Part shown: positions 1-7,665 of the stretch, one piece after another
How positions within the stretch are numbered: position 1 is the first letter of the stretch
Layout of the letters: every line of letters starts with the position of its first letter
DNA from: JBLIKP01 sp047635375
Lineage (GTDB): Bacteria; Bacteroidota; Bacteroidia; Sphingobacteriales; Sphingobacteriaceae
Direction: 5' to 3'
NCBI GenBank assembly: GCA_047635375.1
Contig: JBLIKP010000021.1
Coordinates: 1 to 29,706, forward strand
Length of the DNA stretch: 29,706 bases
The notes under the pieces: generated by a model
Seen by the model: only the letters and a program-made list of their open reading frames with translations
What the model was told of the DNA's origin: nothing
Databases searched by the model: none
Translations under genes and position numbers: made by a program

Positions 1-964
1 TTGACAGAATGGTCCCGTTTTGTATTCCAAAGTCGACATTGATATTAGGATTGCTAGTTTTACCCATTAATCCGGTCATGGAAGCATCGAAATAGAAAGT
101 TCCCGAGCTGCTGTATTCCTTGACATTTTCGCTAATTGAATTAGGAAGCAGACTCAAAAAAGCAGCAAGATCTACCTTCTCTCCCCCGATTTTAATGTCC
201 AATTTATTCCCTTTGGGAACGCCTTGTACCAACCCATTAATTATAAAGTTCAGATTCCCGATTTGTAGTTTTCCGGCATCAAAAGAATAGGTTTCTTTCC
301 CGGGATTAATCTTTAGCGAAAGCGCGGTGTTAACCATTTTCTCTTCGAGGTAATTCACTTTTGAAAAAGCCAAACGATGCACCAAGAGGGTTGAGTTTAG
401 ATTCATCTTGAACTCCTCAGCCCCAAAATCACCGGAAATTTCGCCATCAGTTAATGTACTGGAGATTTCGTGGAACATCTTCTCATTCAGGTAATTAACC
501 TTCACGTTTTTTAGAATGACCTGGTTAATTTGAATGTTGGTATTTCCGGTTGACGAAGAGGATGAAGACTTCCAAAAATGGAAATTATCTTCGCCTAGTC
601 TATTTATTTTTATATTAATTTCGGCATCCGTGATAAGCATTTTGCGGATGGCGATTTTCTTGTTATACAGGTCCCAAAAGTTAAAAAGAAAGGCGAGTTG
701 CTTTGCCTTAATCAAAGGCTTGCCGTCGTTGAACGTGCTTTGGGCTTCAATATCAGGGAGAATGAGCGAAATGTAAGGAAAGTGATTAAACGCCGAGAAT
801 TCTATTGGACCAACCTTAACCTCCACTTTTAGCGTATTGTTAATTTCCTTTACAACAGCTTGTTTTATTTCGTCAGAGAAAAAATGAATGAGCACAAAGG
901 CTTGAATTATCAGAAAAAAGATAATTCCAATTAACCAAAGGAAGATTTTTTTGACCGTCCGCAT
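1..964 (-). CDS. AsmA-like family protein, N-terminal part (runs off the window)
   Basis: The reading frame opens with ATG at 964-962 and stays open to the window edge, giving 321 visible residues. Residues 1-30 carry a basic start (MRTVKK) and one hydrophobic helix, an N-terminal anchor with the rest in the periplasm. The following stretch (EINNTLKVEVKVGPIEFSAF, then FPYISLILPDIEAQ) is the typical AsmA N-terminal pattern, followed by repeated beta-rich segments (around residues 90-320) and a run of six serines near residue 133. AsmA-like proteins in Gram-negatives span the periplasm and are linked to outer-membrane lipid homeostasis; the specific role here is inferred from the family only. 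The gene is divergent from the tRNA gene. The C-terminal half is not visible, so full length and subfamily are unknown. Confidence 0.8.
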   Translation of the reverse strand, partial: MRTVKKIFLWLIGIIFFLIIQAFVLIHFFSDEIKQAVVKEINNTLKVEVKVGPIEFSAFNHFPYISLILPDIEAQSTFNDGKPLIKAKQLAFLFNFWDLYNKKIAIRKMLITDAEINIKINRLGEDNFHFWKSSSSSSTGNTNIQINQVILKNVKVNYLNEKMFHEISSTLTDGEISGDFGAEEFKMNLNSTLLVHRLAFSKVNYLEEKMVNTALSLKINPGKETYSFDAGKLQIGNLNFIINGLVQGVPKGNKLDIKIGGEKVDLAAFLSLLPNSISENVKEYSSSGTFYFDASMTGLMGKTSNPNINVDFGIQNGTILS

Positions 965-1011
965 TAAGTGTGCTTTGTAGATTAACGTTAGGTGTTACAG
1001 CAGATTATATA

Positions 1012-1019
1012 CAAAGTTA
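1012..1019 (-). promoter_or_regulatory. Putative -7 element (TAACTTTG) for the AsmA-like gene
   Basis: On the minus strand the octamer TAACTTTG fits the Bacteroidota -7 consensus TAnnTTTG and lies about 48 nt upstream of the AsmA-like start codon. I do not see a convincing -33 TTTG at the usual distance, so this is a moderate call. Confidence 0.4.
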
Positions 1020-1096
1020 AATAACCCATAATTGGCGGGAAGGCAACAGTTATTAACAAATCAAGAAACGAAAAAAATATTTTTTTCTGAAAAGTC

Positions 1097-1127
1097 TTGT
1101 GACTTTAAAAAACACACCATATATTTG
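1097..1127 (+). promoter_or_regulatory. Promoter of tRNA-Val
   Basis: TTG at 1097-1099 and TATATTTG at 1120-1127, separated by 20 nt, match the Bacteroidota sigma-factor consensus (-33 TTG/TTTG and -7 TAnnTTTG). Transcription would begin a few bases before the mature tRNA 5' end at 1141. This is the best-formed promoter in the window. Confidence 0.75.
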
Positions 1128-1140
1128 CAGTCCCAAAGCG

Positions 1141-1215
1141 GGGAGCTTAGCTCAGTTGGTTTAGAGCATCTGCCTTACAAGCAGAGGGTCACTGGTTCGA
1201 ATCCAGTAGTTCCCA
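1141..1215 (+). tRNA. tRNA-Val (anticodon UAC)
   Basis: The sequence folds as a complete cloverleaf. The acceptor stem is GGGAGCT with AGTTCCC (one G-T pair), the D stem is GCTC/GAGC, and the anticodon stem is TCTGC/GCAGA around loop CTTACAA with anticodon TAC. The variable loop is GGGTC, the T stem is ACTGG/CCAGT with loop TTCGAAT, and the discriminator is A at 1215. The encoded 3' sequence continues CACA, so CCA is not fully encoded. A promoter lies directly upstream and a hairpin terminator directly downstream, so it is a single-tRNA transcription unit. Confidence 0.97.
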
Positions 1216-1222
1216 CAAAGAG

Positions 1223-1253
1223 AAAGCCTTCACAGAAATGTGGAGGCTTTTTT
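1223..1253 (+). terminator. Rho-independent terminator of tRNA-Val
   Basis: A 12-bp stem (AAAGCCTTCACA with TGTGGAGGCTTT, one wobble pair) around a GAAA tetraloop runs into a T tract ending at 1253. It starts 8 nt after the tRNA. Confidence 0.9.
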
Positions 1254-1267
1254 GCGTTTACGGGGGT

Positions 1268-1290
1268 TTGGCTTAGTTGGTTTATCGCAT
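1268..1290 (+). repeat. Degenerate partial copy of the tRNA-Val D-arm region
   Basis: Nineteen of 23 bases match tRNA-Val positions 1147-1169 in the same orientation, including the uninterrupted block AGTTGGTTTA. The anticodon and T arms are not recognisable afterwards, although CGCATT (1286-1291) and AATGCG (1311-1316) could still pair. It reads as a decayed tRNA copy or remnant of a second tRNA gene, but chance similarity cannot be excluded. Confidence 0.35.
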
Positions 1291-1311
1291 TCCTATCGTA
1301 TGATTATAAAA

Positions 1312-1812
1312 ATGCGAAAAGTTAAATTGATCAGGATAGGAAAAGCCCACATTTCATCTTTCATCCCTCCAATCTCCAATCACTATTTTCCTGGAAATTC
1401 ACTATTCATTTCTCAAAAGCCCGATTTCTCAAACCTTACTTCAAGCGAATTATTAAACGCGGTGTTAAATCATTTTACAAAGCGTAATGCAATGGAAAAG
1501 AAAGAGTTGGCAAAGGTTTTTCCTGAAATAAAAAAGGGAAATAATACACTGGCCGCACAAATGGGCAAGGTCTCTAGTTCTTGCAGTGCGTTTCTAGATG
1601 AGGTCATGAAGCGAGATACCACTCTTAGTTCTGAAGAAAAACAAGCTTTAGAAAATCATAAACAAGAGATAGTCGTATTAACAAAATTGCTAAAAAATAT
1701 TACTGAAAGTAATAGTGAAATCGTGAAGAAAGGTTTGGTTATTCAAGGAATGTTAGATCACGACAGGGAATTTATGGGCGCCATAAATAACGATCTTCTT
1801 TCAAGGAACTAA
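1312..1812 (+). CDS. Hypothetical helical protein next to tRNA-Val
   Basis: I do not recognise this 166-residue protein. It is soluble in character, with no signal peptide or membrane segment. The second half is rich in Lys, Glu, Asn and Ser and probably alpha-helical (for example SSEEKQALENHKQEIVVLTK), with two Cys-free ends and a single Cys in SSSCSAF. The frame is open further upstream to an ATG at 1240, but that codon sits inside the tRNA terminator, so 1312 is preferred. Another possible start is 1492 (MEKKELAKVFPEIKK), which would give 106 residues. No clear ribosome binding site decides between them. Location right after a tRNA gene and lack of a family suggest an accessory or orphan gene. 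Confidence 0.5.
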   Translation: MRKVKLIRIGKAHISSFIPPISNHYFPGNSLFISQKPDFSNLTSSELLNAVLNHFTKRNAMEKKELAKVFPEIKKGNNTLAAQMGKVSSSCSAFLDEVMKRDTTLSSEEKQALENHKQEIVVLTKLLKNITESNSEIVKKGLVIQGMLDHDREFMGAINNDLLSRN

Positions 1813-1838
1813 TATTTAAAACTTAATAAGGCTTTTCC

Positions 1839-1846
1839 TACCTTTG
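1839..1846 (+). promoter_or_regulatory. Putative -7 element (TACCTTTG) for the cupin gene
   Basis: TACCTTTG matches TAnnTTTG and lies 20 nt before the cupin start codon, which would leave a short leader. The -33 region has only TTTA at about the right place (1815-1818). Confidence 0.5.
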
Positions 1847-1866
1847 GTTTTCTTAAAAAATCCGAA

Positions 1867-2274
1867 ATGAAAAAAATAGCATTCTTCTTTGTAATTGTTT
1901 TTGTCGCCATGGTTTCTACCGAAGCCAACGCCCAATTTACTCGCGATTTAGGTAAAAGCTTGAAAGCTCCAAAGGACTTCGATCAAGTTCACAGCGAAAT
2001 AATCTATAGCGATCCTTTTGGGACAAATACCGTGCTTTTCATAAAGGAAGGTGTGCCAAGTCATGTGCACAGAGTGCATACTGAAACCATCTACGTGATT
2101 GAGGGAAAAGGCTACATGCGTGTTGGGATTAAGAAAATTGATCTTCGTCCGGGGGTTGTGGTAGTTGTTCCTCCAACAGTGGTTCACTCGGCTGTGGTAA
2201 CGTCTGGAAAACCATTAAAAGTAATTACTTTTCACACGCCAGAATATAAAGGCGAAGACATGGAATTACGCTAA
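1867..2274 (+). CDS. Secreted single-domain cupin protein
   Basis: This 135-residue protein begins with a Sec signal peptide (residues 1-23, ending ANAQ), so the mature protein is exported. The rest is one beta-barrel cupin domain. Cupin motif 1 supplies His66, His68 and Glu73 (SHVHRVHTETIYVIEGKG) and motif 2 supplies His107 (VPPTVVHSAVV). These are the usual three-His/one-Glu metal ligands, so a divalent metal site is very likely intact. The substrate cannot be read from sequence: cupins of this size include oxygenases, isomerases and sugar- or metal-binding proteins. The MbnP-like lipoprotein gene follows 37 nt downstream on the same strand, so the two may be cotranscribed. Confidence 0.85.
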   Translation: MKKIAFFFVIVFVAMVSTEANAQFTRDLGKSLKAPKDFDQVHSEIIYSDPFGTNTVLFIKEGVPSHVHRVHTETIYVIEGKGYMRVGIKKIDLRPGVVVVVPPTVVHSAVVTSGKPLKVITFHTPEYKGEDMELR

Positions 2275-2311
2275 AACCATCTCTTTTACGTTTTAGTTCG
2301 TAAATCTAGAT

Positions 2312-3088
2312 ATGAAGTCCACATTTAAAATATTTATTGCTTTGGCTACCGGTCTGGTAACCTTGATAGGCTGTATCTCCGACCCAGTTATTCCTGAGAA
2401 TACGAATAACGTGGAGATCCGTGTGTTTGGTCTGGTAGAAAGTGATCCATTTAAAATGGGGCAGACTTTCACAAATCCTATGGGAGACGAATATCGTGTG
2501 GAGCTTTTGAAAATGTATTTGAGTGATATGTACTTGTTCACCGCCAACGGAGACTCGGCAATGATAAAGGATGTGGCACTTTTAGATTTTGAAACATCTC
2601 ACGGTGAAGGAGGCTCTGGCTCGATTTCTATTTACGGTAAGGTCCCCAATGGTGATTATAATCTTCTTAAAATGGGCTTGGGACTGAATAAAGAACGCAA
2701 TGCAATCAAGCCTTCTGAATTTTCTCAAGGTCATCCCCAGGCTTTGTTAATGCAAACCTATTGGGAATGGTTAAATTCTTACCGATTTATCATGGTCGAC
2801 GGAAGGGTTGACACCATCCCAGGTGCTCAATCGTATTTAAAACCTTTTTCTTACCATACCGGTCTTGACACTTTGTATCGCACCACGACTGTCGACTTGA
2901 ACTCTTTGGTAATAAAGGATAATAATATCTCTACGGCATTTATCAAATTTGATTTAAACCGTGTTTTTGGAAATGGGGCTCAACCTATGGACTTAAAAAC
3001 CGAAGGTTCGTACCACGGGGAGTCTGATTTGAAGATAGGAATTAAGGTGTCTGACAATTTTAGCGAAAGCTTTACTCGCCTAAATTAA
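2312..3088 (+). CDS. MbnP-like (copper-binding family) lipoprotein
   Basis: The protein has 258 residues. The N-terminus is a lipoprotein signal with lipobox LIGC (Cys21), so it is probably anchored to the outer membrane or periplasmic face. The mature part resembles the MbnP-like domain: an early beta strand (NNVEIRVFGLV), the segment YRVELLKMYLSDMYLFTANG, the YNLLKMGLGLN strand, the conserved tryptophan region YWEWLNSYRFIMVDGRVD around residue 150, and FSYHTGLD. MbnP proteins bind copper in methanotrophs and have many Bacteroidota homologues of unknown role. In the characterised system the diheme enzyme MbnH modifies a Trp of MbnP; no MbnH-like gene (two CxxCH motifs) is present in this window. 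Function as a metal-binding lipoprotein is inferred from the family. Confidence 0.7.
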   Translation: MKSTFKIFIALATGLVTLIGCISDPVIPENTNNVEIRVFGLVESDPFKMGQTFTNPMGDEYRVELLKMYLSDMYLFTANGDSAMIKDVALLDFETSHGEGGSGSISIYGKVPNGDYNLLKMGLGLNKERNAIKPSEFSQGHPQALLMQTYWEWLNSYRFIMVDGRVDTIPGAQSYLKPFSYHTGLDTLYRTTTVDLNSLVIKDNNISTAFIKFDLNRVFGNGAQPMDLKTEGSYHGESDLKIGIKVSDNFSESFTRLN

Positions 3089-3159
3089 TTGCCTCTTTTA
3101 ATTAAGTTTGACTTTCAATTTTTTTTCACGATTTTCGGCTATCTAACGAAGGTTTATTG

Positions 3160-3181
3160 GGGGTAAAATATTTGTTACCCC
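3160..3181 (+). promoter_or_regulatory. Small hairpin (GGGGTAA/TTACCCC) upstream of the S9-like operon
   Basis: A perfect 7-bp inverted repeat with an 8-nt AT-rich loop sits 76 nt before the S9-like start codon. It has no T tract on either side long enough for a convincing terminator, so it may be an operator. Weak evidence. Confidence 0.3.
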
Positions 3182-3227
3182 ATAGCTTTATTACAAAGAA
3201 ATCACAACCTTCAATGTTCCCCTAGCG

Positions 3228-3235
3228 TAATTTTG
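3228..3235 (+). promoter_or_regulatory. Putative -7 element (TAATTTTG) for the S9-like/two-component operon
   Basis: TAATTTTG fits TAnnTTTG and lies 22 nt upstream of the start codon at 3258. No good -33 element is visible. Confidence 0.45.
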
Positions 3236-3257
3236 TGGGATTAAACTTGTAATTGAT

Positions 3258-5156
3258 ATGAAATTAGCCCTCAGGCTTATAGGAGTTTTACCCGTAGTGT
3301 TTTTTTTGGTGTTGTTTGGTTGTGGAGAAAAGAAAAACCAACTAGGACAAATACCTATTGAGGACTTTTTCAGGAATCCTGAAAAGACTCAATTCCAAAT
3401 TTCTCCTTCAGGCGAACATATTTCCTTTCTCCAGCCGTACCAAAGCAGGCTAAACATCGTGGTTGAAGAATTGGCTACAGGAAAGATGACTTCCATCACT
3501 CAGATTATTGAGAATAACGTGAGTAAGTACTTTTGGGCCAACGACGATAAACTTATTTTCTTTAGTCAGCGAGACGATTCTCCAAATTATGGAATGTTTA
3601 GCGTGAATCGTGACGGTTCCGATCAAAAAGAAATTACCCCAAATCCACAAGCCTACATCCGTCTTATGGATGAGCTTCAGAATAATCCCGATGAAATTTT
3701 AATTGGGATGAACATCCGCGACAAAGCGATTTTTGATGTGTACCGAATGAATATTAACTCCGGGGAAACCAAGATTGTTGCTGAAAACCCAGGGAATATT
3801 GCCTACTTCAAAACAGATCATGAGGGAAAGGTGCGTGTCGCCATTGCCACCGACGGGGTAAATGAAAGTCTGCTTCACCGCAAAGACGAAAACTCTCCCT
3901 TTGAAGTTGTGACCACCACAAATTTCAAAATTACCATGTTCCCTCTTTTCTTCACTTTCGATAATAAATCAATTTATGCTTGTTCTAATGTGGGAAGAGA
4001 TAAGTGCGCTATTGTCACCTTAGACCTGAGCACTGGAGAAGAGATTGATACCATTTTTAGCCATCCCGAGGTAGATGTGATGGGCTTAAAATATTCAAAG
4101 GCGCGAAAAAAACTGCTTTACGCAGGATATTCAACGTGGAAAAGTGAGGCTCATTTTTTAGATGAAAACGCCAAAATCTTCCGCGAAAAGCTGAAAAATA
4201 AAATTGGCGACATCGATATTGAATTTGTAGGAACCGATAGGCAGGAGCGCAAACTGCTTTTCCGCACGTACGACGATATTTCTATGGGAGCCTATTACCT
4301 GTACGATTTCAACATAGACAGTTTAACGCTGTTGAGTGAGGTTAGCCCTTGGTTGAACCCAAAGGAAATGGCTAAAATGAAACCCGTTAAATACAAAACT
4401 AGGGACGGATTTATAGTCCACGGTTATTTGTCTACTCCGGTGGGGAAAGAGGCTAAAAAATTACCCACTGTGGTGATTCCGCATTCCGGATTATTTACCG
4501 GTCGTACACATTGGGGCTTTAATCCCGAAGTTCAATTTCTAGCCAATAGAGGTTATGCCGTGCTAATTATTAATAATCGCGGAACAATAGGCTATGGCCG
4601 AAAATTCTGGGAGGCAAGCTTTAAGCAATGGGGAGGCGCCGTGCAAAATGATATTACCGATGGGGTAAAATGGTTAACTCAAGAAGGTATTTCAGATCCA
4701 GCCAAAATTGCGATTTATGGAAAAAATTTCAGTGGATTTTCGGCGCTTCAAGGACTGGCAATGACCCCTGATTTATACTCGTGTGCGATAAATTATTCTG
4801 GTCCTATAAACCTTTTTACCTACATGCGTGAGATGCCCGCTTATTGGCAACCTTACCTTGAAATGATGTATGAAATTGTAGGGCATCCTGAGAAGGACGC
4901 CACATTATTTAAGGAGATTTCACCAATTTTTTTAACCGAAAAAATCAATAAACCAGTAATGATTGTTATGGGTGAAAAAGATCCACATGCGTCGGTTACG
5001 GAGGTGAACAGATTTGTAAAGAATTTGCTAAAACGTGATATTCCAGTAACTTACATAGTGAAAAAAGACGAAGGTAGAAGTTTTCAAAAAGAGGAAAATA
5101 AAATAGAGCTTTATCAAGCTATGGAAACGTTCCTTGAGACTAATCTTCCGCGCTAA
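3258..5156 (+). CDS. S9-family peptidase-like lipoprotein lacking the catalytic Ser and His (probable pseudoenzyme)
   Basis: The 632-residue protein has a lipoprotein signal with lipobox LFGC (Cys22), then a beta-propeller region (about 30-370; repeats such as DKLIFFSQRDDSPNYGMFSV), then an alpha/beta-hydrolase domain (about 375-632). The domain keeps the S9 scaffold (FLANRGYAVLIINNRGTIGYG, QWGGAVQNDITDGVKWL) and full family length. However, the nucleophile motif GxSxGG reads G-K-N-F-S-G, with Asn490 where Ser is expected. The catalytic His motif DEGHGF reads DEGRSF, with Arg607. The catalytic Asp (GEKDP, Asp575) is kept. Ordinary S9 proteolysis is therefore unlikely; I infer peptide binding, scaffolding or sensing. 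The open frame with intact structure argues against simple decay. A histidine kinase gene begins 14 nt after the stop and its response regulator 5 nt after that, so all three are probably one operon. Confidence 0.88.
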   Translation: MKLALRLIGVLPVVFFLVLFGCGEKKNQLGQIPIEDFFRNPEKTQFQISPSGEHISFLQPYQSRLNIVVEELATGKMTSITQIIENNVSKYFWANDDKLIFFSQRDDSPNYGMFSVNRDGSDQKEITPNPQAYIRLMDELQNNPDEILIGMNIRDKAIFDVYRMNINSGETKIVAENPGNIAYFKTDHEGKVRVAIATDGVNESLLHRKDENSPFEVVTTTNFKITMFPLFFTFDNKSIYACSNVGRDKCAIVTLDLSTGEEIDTIFSHPEVDVMGLKYSKARKKLLYAGYSTWKSEAHFLDENAKIFREKLKNKIGDIDIEFVGTDRQERKLLFRTYDDISMGAYYLYDFNIDSLTLLSEVSPWLNPKEMAKMKPVKYKTRDGFIVHGYLSTPVGKEAKKLPTVVIPHSGLFTGRTHWGFNPEVQFLANRGYAVLIINNRGTIGYGRKFWEASFKQWGGAVQNDITDGVKWLTQEGISDPAKIAIYGKNFSGFSALQGLAMTPDLYSCAINYSGPINLFTYMREMPAYWQPYLEMMYEIVGHPEKDATLFKEISPIFLTEKINKPVMIVMGEKDPHASVTEVNRFVKNLLKRDIPVTYIVKKDEGRSFQKEENKIELYQAMETFLETNLPR

Positions 5157-5170
5157 GCGCAGCCTAAACC

Positions 5171-6841
5171 ATGACAAGATTAAGTAATTACCGCAAAAGT
5201 ATTCTGCTGATATTTCTATTTATCGGACTCATTACGGTGAGCTTAATTATCACGTTATTTTTTAGCTTCCTATTCACACAAAAATTTGTCGAGACGAAGT
5301 TTAATAACGACAAAAGTATTGTTAGTGACAGTACCGTTGCGCCATATAACAATTTTATTTTCAATGAGATACCTCAGATTTCCTTGTACAAGGGGTTTTT
5401 GGATTCAGCGTCTTTTTCTGGATTAACAGCCAATTATCTTGGGCGTTATTCCTTTGTTGATGAGATCGTTTTTTACGACGTAGAAATTAGCAACCACGAA
5501 ATCCAAGATGGCTTTTCAGCCGATAAGTTTGCTGTGGGTGTGAAGGCGGTTTTTCGTTTGCAACGTCAAGAAGACCCAAAACTTATAAGCATTTTCAAGC
5601 GGGATTTTAAGGGCGAGTTTAGCGTAATGGATGCGAATGAATTTGCACGAAGCATGTTTAAGTTCGTGGATTTTGTAGGGAGTATTTCACCCGATTTCTC
5701 CCTATCTAATGATGTCATTTTTAATAATTTTTATACGTTTTTTGACGATTATGTAAGTTACTTAAACGTTCCCCGTGAAGCCGATTTGCTTATCTATAAA
5801 GACCTAATGCAAAAGGTACTTCCAAGGTCCCCAATTTACGATCAAGATTTGGTGACTTTCAAAATTGACCCCATGAACTTGGAAGTGCCAAATCCGCGAC
5901 CAAATCTTTATGAAAAGGTGTTAATCCGCCCGGCGATTTTCGACTCACTAGCCACCGATAAAAAACATTATGTAACAAGTGCACCCCTGCCAGGAGTTTT
6001 TTCGGAATATCAGCTTTATTTTATTTCCAGTAAACGCTTTTTAAGCAAATGGGTAATGACATTATTTGCTCCTGTTGCCTTGGTGATTATTGTGGTATAC
6101 GCCATTTTGTTGTTGATTGGACTTTTAATTTATAGAAACATCAATATTAACAGAAAGCTTTTTAAGCTTCAGTACGACTTTATCAATAATCTAAGTCATG
6201 AGTTTAAAACTCCTGTAAGCGTGATAAAAATTGCAGGTAGCAACATGCAAGGCGAGCGGCCGATGGAGAAGTCGGAGGTGCAGCATTATGGGAAAATTTT
6301 AGATGAAGAAGCCGATAAGCTAAACGATTTAATGGATAAGCTTTTGAGTATTACTCAAGTCGAGAATAACACAATTGTGCTACGAAACGATGAAGTGGAT
6401 ATCGAGCTCTTTTGTAAAAAAGCCGTTAATGAGTATAAAATTAAGCATCCCAACTTTGAAATTAACTTTGATATTAAGGATATTGTAACGGTGGAAACCG
6501 ACGAGGTTATTTTGGGAAGTATCTTCCAAAATTTAATCAATAACGCCTATAAATATTCACCAACCGACAGTAAAACGTTGGACATAAATATTTTTAGGCA
6601 CGAAAAACGTAAAGAAGTCGTTTTTCAATTTATTGACCAAGGAATTGGAATTCCTGAACAAGAACAGGAGACCATTTTTAAGAAATTTTATAAAGTAGAT
6701 AACGAATTTAATCAAACCGGAAGCGCCGGAATAGGCCTTGCATTTTGTAGAGAAATGATACAAGTAATGCGAGGTAGAATTTTTGTCAATAGTAAAGTTG
6801 GCCAAGGTTCAATATTTACAGTAATGCTTCCAGAAAAATAA
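5171..6841 (+). CDS. Two-membrane-segment sensor histidine kinase
   Basis: The protein has 556 residues. TM1 is at about 10-35 and TM2 at about 293-318, enclosing a periplasmic sensor region of some 255 residues that I do not recognise. No HAMP domain is evident; TM2 leads almost directly into the dimerisation helix. The HisKA box is NLSHEFKTP with the phosphoacceptor His343. The ATPase domain has the N box (FQNLINNAYKYSP), G1 (DQGIGIP), F box (IFKKFYKV) and G2 (GSAGIGLAF), so kinase activity should be intact. It sits between the inactive S9-like lipoprotein gene and an OmpR-type regulator gene, 5 nt away, and is the likely partner of that regulator. The periplasmic region could read out the lipoprotein; that is inference. 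Confidence 0.93.
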   Translation: MTRLSNYRKSILLIFLFIGLITVSLIITLFFSFLFTQKFVETKFNNDKSIVSDSTVAPYNNFIFNEIPQISLYKGFLDSASFSGLTANYLGRYSFVDEIVFYDVEISNHEIQDGFSADKFAVGVKAVFRLQRQEDPKLISIFKRDFKGEFSVMDANEFARSMFKFVDFVGSISPDFSLSNDVIFNNFYTFFDDYVSYLNVPREADLLIYKDLMQKVLPRSPIYDQDLVTFKIDPMNLEVPNPRPNLYEKVLIRPAIFDSLATDKKHYVTSAPLPGVFSEYQLYFISSKRFLSKWVMTLFAPVALVIIVVYAILLLIGLLIYRNININRKLFKLQYDFINNLSHEFKTPVSVIKIAGSNMQGERPMEKSEVQHYGKILDEEADKLNDLMDKLLSITQVENNTIVLRNDEVDIELFCKKAVNEYKIKHPNFEINFDIKDIVTVETDEVILGSIFQNLINNAYKYSPTDSKTLDINIFRHEKRKEVVFQFIDQGIGIPEQEQETIFKKFYKVDNEFNQTGSAGIGLAFCREMIQVMRGRIFVNSKVGQGSIFTVMLPEK

Positions 6842-6846
6842 AATCC

Positions 6847-7545
6847 ATGAAGACCAGCGACTTTAAAATTGCCCTAGTAGAAGACGACGATAACCTTCGT
6901 TTTTTAATCAAGCAGCGCCTTGTAGGTGAAGGCTACATTGTAGTAGATATGAATACAGGTGCAGGTGCCGAAGAAATGATATTGAGCGAAAAGCCTGATT
7001 TCGTGCTTCTAGATTGGATGCTACCTGGCGTAATGGGCAATAAAATTTGCGCCAACTTAAGGTCAAAAGGATTCGAAAACTCGATCATCATGATTACCGC
7101 TAAGGGTCAGGATGTAGATAAAATCAACGCCTACCAATTTGGCGTGACCGATTACCTCACAAAACCATTCAATATAGACGTTCTAGTAGCCCTTGTAGGG
7201 AATAAAATTACTTTCCATAAGAGTATTCAGGAAAATGAGGAAGTCCTTAAATTCAGCGATTTTGAGCACCATACCAATATCCACCTTTTAATTAAGGGAG
7301 ATGCTCGCATAGAGCTTACCATTTTGGAAAATAGGATTTTATATTATTTCCTAAAGAATATTGATCAGGTGGTGAGTCGTGAAGATTTAATCTTGAGTGT
7401 TTGGGGCTACAGTTCTGATATTAACACCAGAACCTTAGATATGCACATTGTACGATTAAGGAAAAAGATTGAAGAGAATCCGGAAACGCCTCAGCATTTA
7501 GAAACGATACGAGGAGTAGGATACAAATTCAACTCATTAGCATAA
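6847..7545 (+). CDS. OmpR/PhoB-family response regulator
   Basis: This 232-residue regulator has an N-terminal receiver domain (about 6-120) with acidic residues Asp13-Asp15, phosphoacceptor Asp56 (VLLDWMLPG), Thr84 and Lys106 (YLTKPF). A C-terminal winged-helix DNA-binding domain (about 135-232) follows, with the family signature TRTLDMHIVRLRKKIEENPE and the closing ETIRGVGYKF. All receiver switch residues are present. It lies 5 nt after the histidine kinase gene, so the two form a classical pair. The gene ends in a strong terminator, which makes it the last gene of the S9-like/kinase/regulator unit. The palindromic sites about 100 nt downstream (7619-7660) are the kind of sequence a regulator might bind, but no link is shown. 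Confidence 0.95.
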   Translation: MKTSDFKIALVEDDDNLRFLIKQRLVGEGYIVVDMNTGAGAEEMILSEKPDFVLLDWMLPGVMGNKICANLRSKGFENSIIMITAKGQDVDKINAYQFGVTDYLTKPFNIDVLVALVGNKITFHKSIQENEEVLKFSDFEHHTNIHLLIKGDARIELTILENRILYYFLKNIDQVVSREDLILSVWGYSSDINTRTLDMHIVRLRKKIEENPETPQHLETIRGVGYKFNSLA

Positions 7546-7551
7546 AAAATC

Positions 7552-7576
7552 AAAACCGACGAAAGTCGGTTTTTTT
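7552..7576 (+). terminator. Rho-independent terminator after the response regulator
   Basis: The stem AAAACCGAC/GTCGGTTTT around a GAAA tetraloop is followed by a T run to 7576. It starts 6 nt after the stop codon. Confidence 0.92.
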
Positions 7577-7648
7577 GGTTTTGGGTGATGGAAATTTGAG
7601 AAATTTTTTTATTAACGGTTTGGCATACAAATACTATTTATTCAAATT

Positions 7649-7660
7649 TTGGTATACCAA
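7649..7660. promoter_or_regulatory. Palindrome TTGGTATACCAA, candidate operator
   Basis: A perfect 12-bp palindrome lies 5 nt before a TAAATTTG octamer. A related site, TTGGCATACAAA at 7620-7631 (10 of 12 identical), sits 29 nt upstream. Two similar sites next to a -7-like element suggest a transcription-factor operator; the regulator is unknown. Confidence 0.4.
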
Positions 7661-7665
7661 TCCCT

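Noticed and set aside
1240..1311. Longer N-terminus for the orphan gene, starting at ATG 1240
   Set aside because: That ATG is inside the tRNA terminator hairpin and the extension overlaps the tRNA-like relic, so translation from there is unlikely.
3085..3105. Terminator after the MbnP-like gene (TTAATT/AATTAA)
   Set aside because: The stem is six A-T pairs without a T tract, too weak to support.
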